From assembly GCA_036927565.1 (NCBI GenBank), contig JAYESD010000001.1, positions 74,481,751-74,545,750 of the forward strand: DNA of 64,000 nt. Direction: 5' to 3'. The notes under the pieces were generated by a model. That model was not told the origin of the DNA and searched no databases. It saw only the letters and a list, made by a program, of their open reading frames with translations. Positions 60,777 through 64,000 of the stretch are shown here, one piece after another. Within the stretch, counting starts at the first letter, position 1, and every line of letters begins with the position of its first letter. Source of the DNA: Tuctoria greenei. Taxonomy: Eukaryota; Streptophyta; Magnoliopsida; Poales; Poaceae. The translations under genes were made by a program, and so were the position numbers.

Positions 60777-63700
60777 AACAGAATTCGCCCTCAAATTCTT
60801 TATTATCACTATAGGGAAAATGATACAAAATTGATAATTTGAAGAAACTATAAATGCTCACCGGTTCGTATAGTTCAAGGTATTTATAAAGCATCCCTGA
60901 CTCAAACTCCCAAGTCGCTTCCCGCTCGGTTTGATTCTTCCACAAAACCTTAATAAACTTGAATGATTTGCGTCTAAGCACCTTCTAAGACGCCTCCAAA
61001 ATCTTCTGTGGACGAGACTCAACTACTAAATCTTGTCCAATAGTCGTTGGCTCTACGACTATTTGATGCTCTAGATCGCTCAGATATTTTCTCAACATTG
61101 AGATGTGGAATACATTGTGAACTCCTGTCATTGACTCTGGCAACTCTATGCTAATTTTCCCATTCGCTGCTTGATAACAAAGGGTCCAATATATCTTAGA
61201 CCAAGCTTTTCTTTTGTACCAAATCTCACAACACCCTTGGTAGGCGACATCCTAAGAAGAACATCATCATCTTCTTCAAACTCCAAGTCTCGCCTTCTAA
61301 TGTCAGCATAGCTCTTCTGCCTCCTTTGTATTGCCAGCTTGTGTTCTCAAATTTTGGCAACTCGCTGAGTCGGTTGTTGAACACAATCTGGACCCAAAAT
61401 AGCTTTCTCACCAACTGCATCCAAATAAAGTGGTAACCTAGACTTCCTTCCATAAAGGGCCTCATCTGGTGCATATCGAATTCTAGAGTGATAGTTGTTA
61501 TTATAAGAGAACTCCACAAGCGGTAAGTGGTCTTCCCAGCTTCCTTTCTAACATAGAACACATGATTCGAGCATATCTTCCAAGGTCTGAATTATTCTCG
61601 GACTGTCCATCTATTTGAAGGTGAAAGATGATGCTCATCCTTAGTGTTGTGCCTAATGCTAATAGCAATCTATCCCTTAGCTTGGAGACAAACTTAGCAC
61701 TCCTATCTGAAATAATGGTGCGAGGTGCACCATGAAGTCACACTACTTCCCTCATATAAATAGGCACCAAATCACTCGCTGAACTAGTGGACCAAATAGG
61801 AATAAAGTGAGCAACCTTACTAAGACGATCAATTACCACCCTAATAGTATCTTGTTCTCTTGGAGAACGTGGTAAGCCAACAACAAAATCCACAGCGATA
61901 TCCTCTCATGACCACACAGGAACCTCAAGAGACTGTAATTTCCCAGCGACACTCTTATGTTCGGCCTTCACTCGTTGGCATACCCCACATGAAGCCACAT
62001 ACTTTGCTACATCCACCTTCATTCTCTTCCACCAATAGATTTTCTTCAAATCATGGTACATCTTATTCTCTCCAGGATGCACGATACAACGAGCACGATA
62101 TGCCTCTTTAAGAATACCTTCTTTAACATGAGATGTTTGTGGCACACATAAGTGATCACGAAACCGAACGGCCCCAATGGCGTCCAAAGTGAAATCTCCT
62201 ATCTTTCCTTCTTGAATTTGTTTCTTAACATCTAGTAACAAGCAATCTCGTTTTTGTGCCTCTAAGACTCGTTCTGGGATACTTGATGATAAGATTAGTT
62301 GAGTCTCTACCTCCACAACTCCAACATAGCAATAAGAAATATCCATCTGCTCAAAATCAGCTATTAATGAATTTATAGTAGGAGTAGTAGCTCTACGACT
62401 TAATGCATCAGCCACCACATTTGCTTTGCCAGGTGTGTATTGGATATTCAGGTCATAGTCCTTGATCAACTCCAACCATCTCCGTTGCCTCAAATTTAAG
62501 TCCTTCTGAGTGAATATATACTTCAGACTCTTATGATCGGTTAAAATGTCGCATGAATCCCCATATAAATAATGTCTCCATATTTTCAACGCGAAAACTA
62601 TAGCAGCAAGCTCTAGAACGTGGGTGCGATAATTCTGCTTATGCATCTTTAACTGTCTTGAGGCATAGGCAATCACTTTTCCTTCTTGTATAAGTACAAA
62701 ACCATGTCCCACAGGAGAGGCATCTGAATAGATGTTGATACATCTACCACACTCAGGAAGGGCAAGGATAGGAGCGATAATTAACTTCTCCTTCAATAGT
62801 TGGAAGCAATGCTCACATTCTTGAGTGCACAAGAACTTGACATTCTTTTGGGTAAGTTGTGTCATAGGCTTAGCAATGCGAGAGAAATCCTTTACAAATC
62901 GATGGTAATAACCAGCCATACCCAAGATACTCCTAACCTCTTTGACATTGGTTGGTCTTTCCCATTCAACTATTATAGAAACTTTGCTTGGATCAATCAA
63001 GATGTCATGTTGATTAATTACATTACCTAGAAAGAAAACTTCCGAGAGACAAAACTCACACTTCTTCGATTTAGCATAGAACTTATGACTTCTCAGGGTC
63101 TCAAGAACTCTCCTCAAATGTTTCTCATGTTTAGCTTCAGTCTTGGAGAATATGAGTATATCATTAATAAATACCACCACAAACTCCTCCAATCCATGGA
63201 GCATATTATTCATCTTCTCCATAAAGTATGCAGGTGCATTAATGAGTCCACAAGACATAACTCTGAACTCATAATGACCATACATGGTGGAAAAAGTTGT
63301 CTTCTCAATATCATCCTCTCGAACAGGAATTTGATTATAGCCAGATTTGAAGGTCAATTTTGGAAAAGACTCTGTCACCTATTAATCGATCGAATAACAC
63401 ATCAATGCGAGTTAATGGATACTTGTTTTTAATCGTCATGACATTTAAGCCACGATAATCCACACACATATGCCAACTTCCATCTTTCTTCTTAGTGAAC
63501 AATACTGGAGCTCACCAAGGTGAAACACTAAGACGTATCAACTTCTTAGCCAATAGATCATCCAACTGTTTTCTCAACTCCTCTTGGAATGGTTGAGATA
63601 ATCGGTAGGGACCAATGGATATAGGTCGCGTACCAGGTATAAGATCAATGTGAAACTCCACTTCACGCTCATGTGGCATTCCTGGCACCTCAACAGGGAA

Positions 63701-64000
63701 GACATCACAACAGTCTCGCTTTGCTAGAATATCCTTAATCACCAATGACCTTGTCTGCTTCTCAACAAGGTTTCATAGAAAGCCAGTCTTTATAGGATAA
63801 CAACCAGGGAAAAGATTTGCCAACATTGATAAAGAACAAAGAGGTGCATCCGCTTGAAAAGTGATTATCCTTCTAGATGGCGCCTCTAACGTAACGAGCT
63901 TCCAAAAACGAGATATAATGGCTCGATAACGGTATAGTGAATCCATGCCAGGGATAACATCAAAAATTGGTAATGGAAGCACCATCCGATTAGCTAAAAA
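60775..64000 (-). pseudogene. Element D pol: protease end, RT, RNase H, integrase, chromodomain (broken, runs off window)
   Basis: From the right: protease end and linker (63985-63773, 63745-63512), a stop after SVSPW, then a 490-residue open stretch (63378-61906) with RT, RNase H and the zinc part of integrase. RT is mutated at both key sites: the first motif reads [10 protein letters not shown] where KIDL is usual, and the second reads FINDILIFS for FIDDIL. RNase H keeps YSDASP, HVLELAA and [10 protein letters not shown]. The integrase core (VDFVVGLPRS, IISDRSAKF, DGQSE) is spread over several frames with stops between 61905 and 61200. A chromodomain (FIKVLWKNQTEREATWEFE) lies at 60981-60775. 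Confidence 0.85.

Larger units (their letters stand above)
58725..64000 (-). mobile_element. Chromovirus-type gypsy element D, inserted in element C (continues past the window)
   Basis: The 3' LTR, polypurine tract and pol down to the end of protease lie on the minus strand. Its LTR is unrelated to those of A-C, and its proteins form a different sublineage (PIFDVIPGMDSL, REVEFHIDLIPGTRPI). The candidate left target copy is CATAG (58720-58724). Gag and the 5' LTR lie beyond 64000. Confidence 0.83.

Overview
The window is plant nuclear DNA, most likely from a large-genome grass. It is built almost entirely of nested transposable elements, and I found no intact host gene. The grass assignment is an inference: it rests on a SIRE/Maximus-type copia LTR carrying CCGGACTAGTCCGG-like palindromes, long-LTR chromoviruses, an Athila-type gypsy element, a plant RTE LINE and a large En/Spm (CACTA) transposon. 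The species cannot be named from the sequence.

Left to right. (1) 1-29059 is one minus-strand Ty3/gypsy chromovirus, here called A. Its 3' LTR end is at 1-684, its pol runs leftwards, its primer binding site is at 25890-25901 and its 5' LTR is 25905-29059. Two other elements interrupt it. A 15,153-bp CACTA transposon (3883-19035) sits in the protease/RT linker with a perfect 3-bp target duplication (ACC). An RTE-clade LINE (21190-24633) sits in the leader with a 17-bp duplication. (2) 29060-30585 is non-coding and carries a 56-bp minisatellite. (3) 30586-42210 holds a copia (SIRE/Maximus-like) element E: 5' LTR, primer site and gag, but no pol. Its gag is split by an Athila-like gypsy element F (32180-40816) with two LTRs of about 1.24 kb. 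(4) 42211-51513 is chromovirus B, minus strand. Its 3' LTR is truncated on the left and its 5' LTR is cut after 245 bp by chromovirus C. (5) C (51514-58724) is in turn cut inside RT by chromovirus D, which runs off the right edge. The right side therefore reads as a B-C-D nest whose right halves lie outside the window.

The CACTA element is the most gene-like part. A minus-strand gene (8404 to 4562) encodes a TNPA-like/Transposase_24 protein joined to a ULP1-type cysteine protease domain, and several GT-AG exon boundaries can be read. A plus-strand gene (13827-17207) encodes the TNP2-type transposase. The two are transcribed divergently from a central region that holds a roughly 0.79-kb tandem array, whose unit boundaries carry the element's own subterminal palindromic motif. 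Downstream of TNP2 is a long imperfect inverted repeat (17420-18741) with a small MITE in one arm. Both genes carry stops or frameshifts.

Every large coding region is interrupted, so all are called pseudogenes. Several in-frame stops are TGA where relatives have CGA, as expected from decay of methylated CpG. The most unusual structures are the internal array and the palindrome of the CACTA element and the 56-bp minisatellite. None is proven to be a new system.
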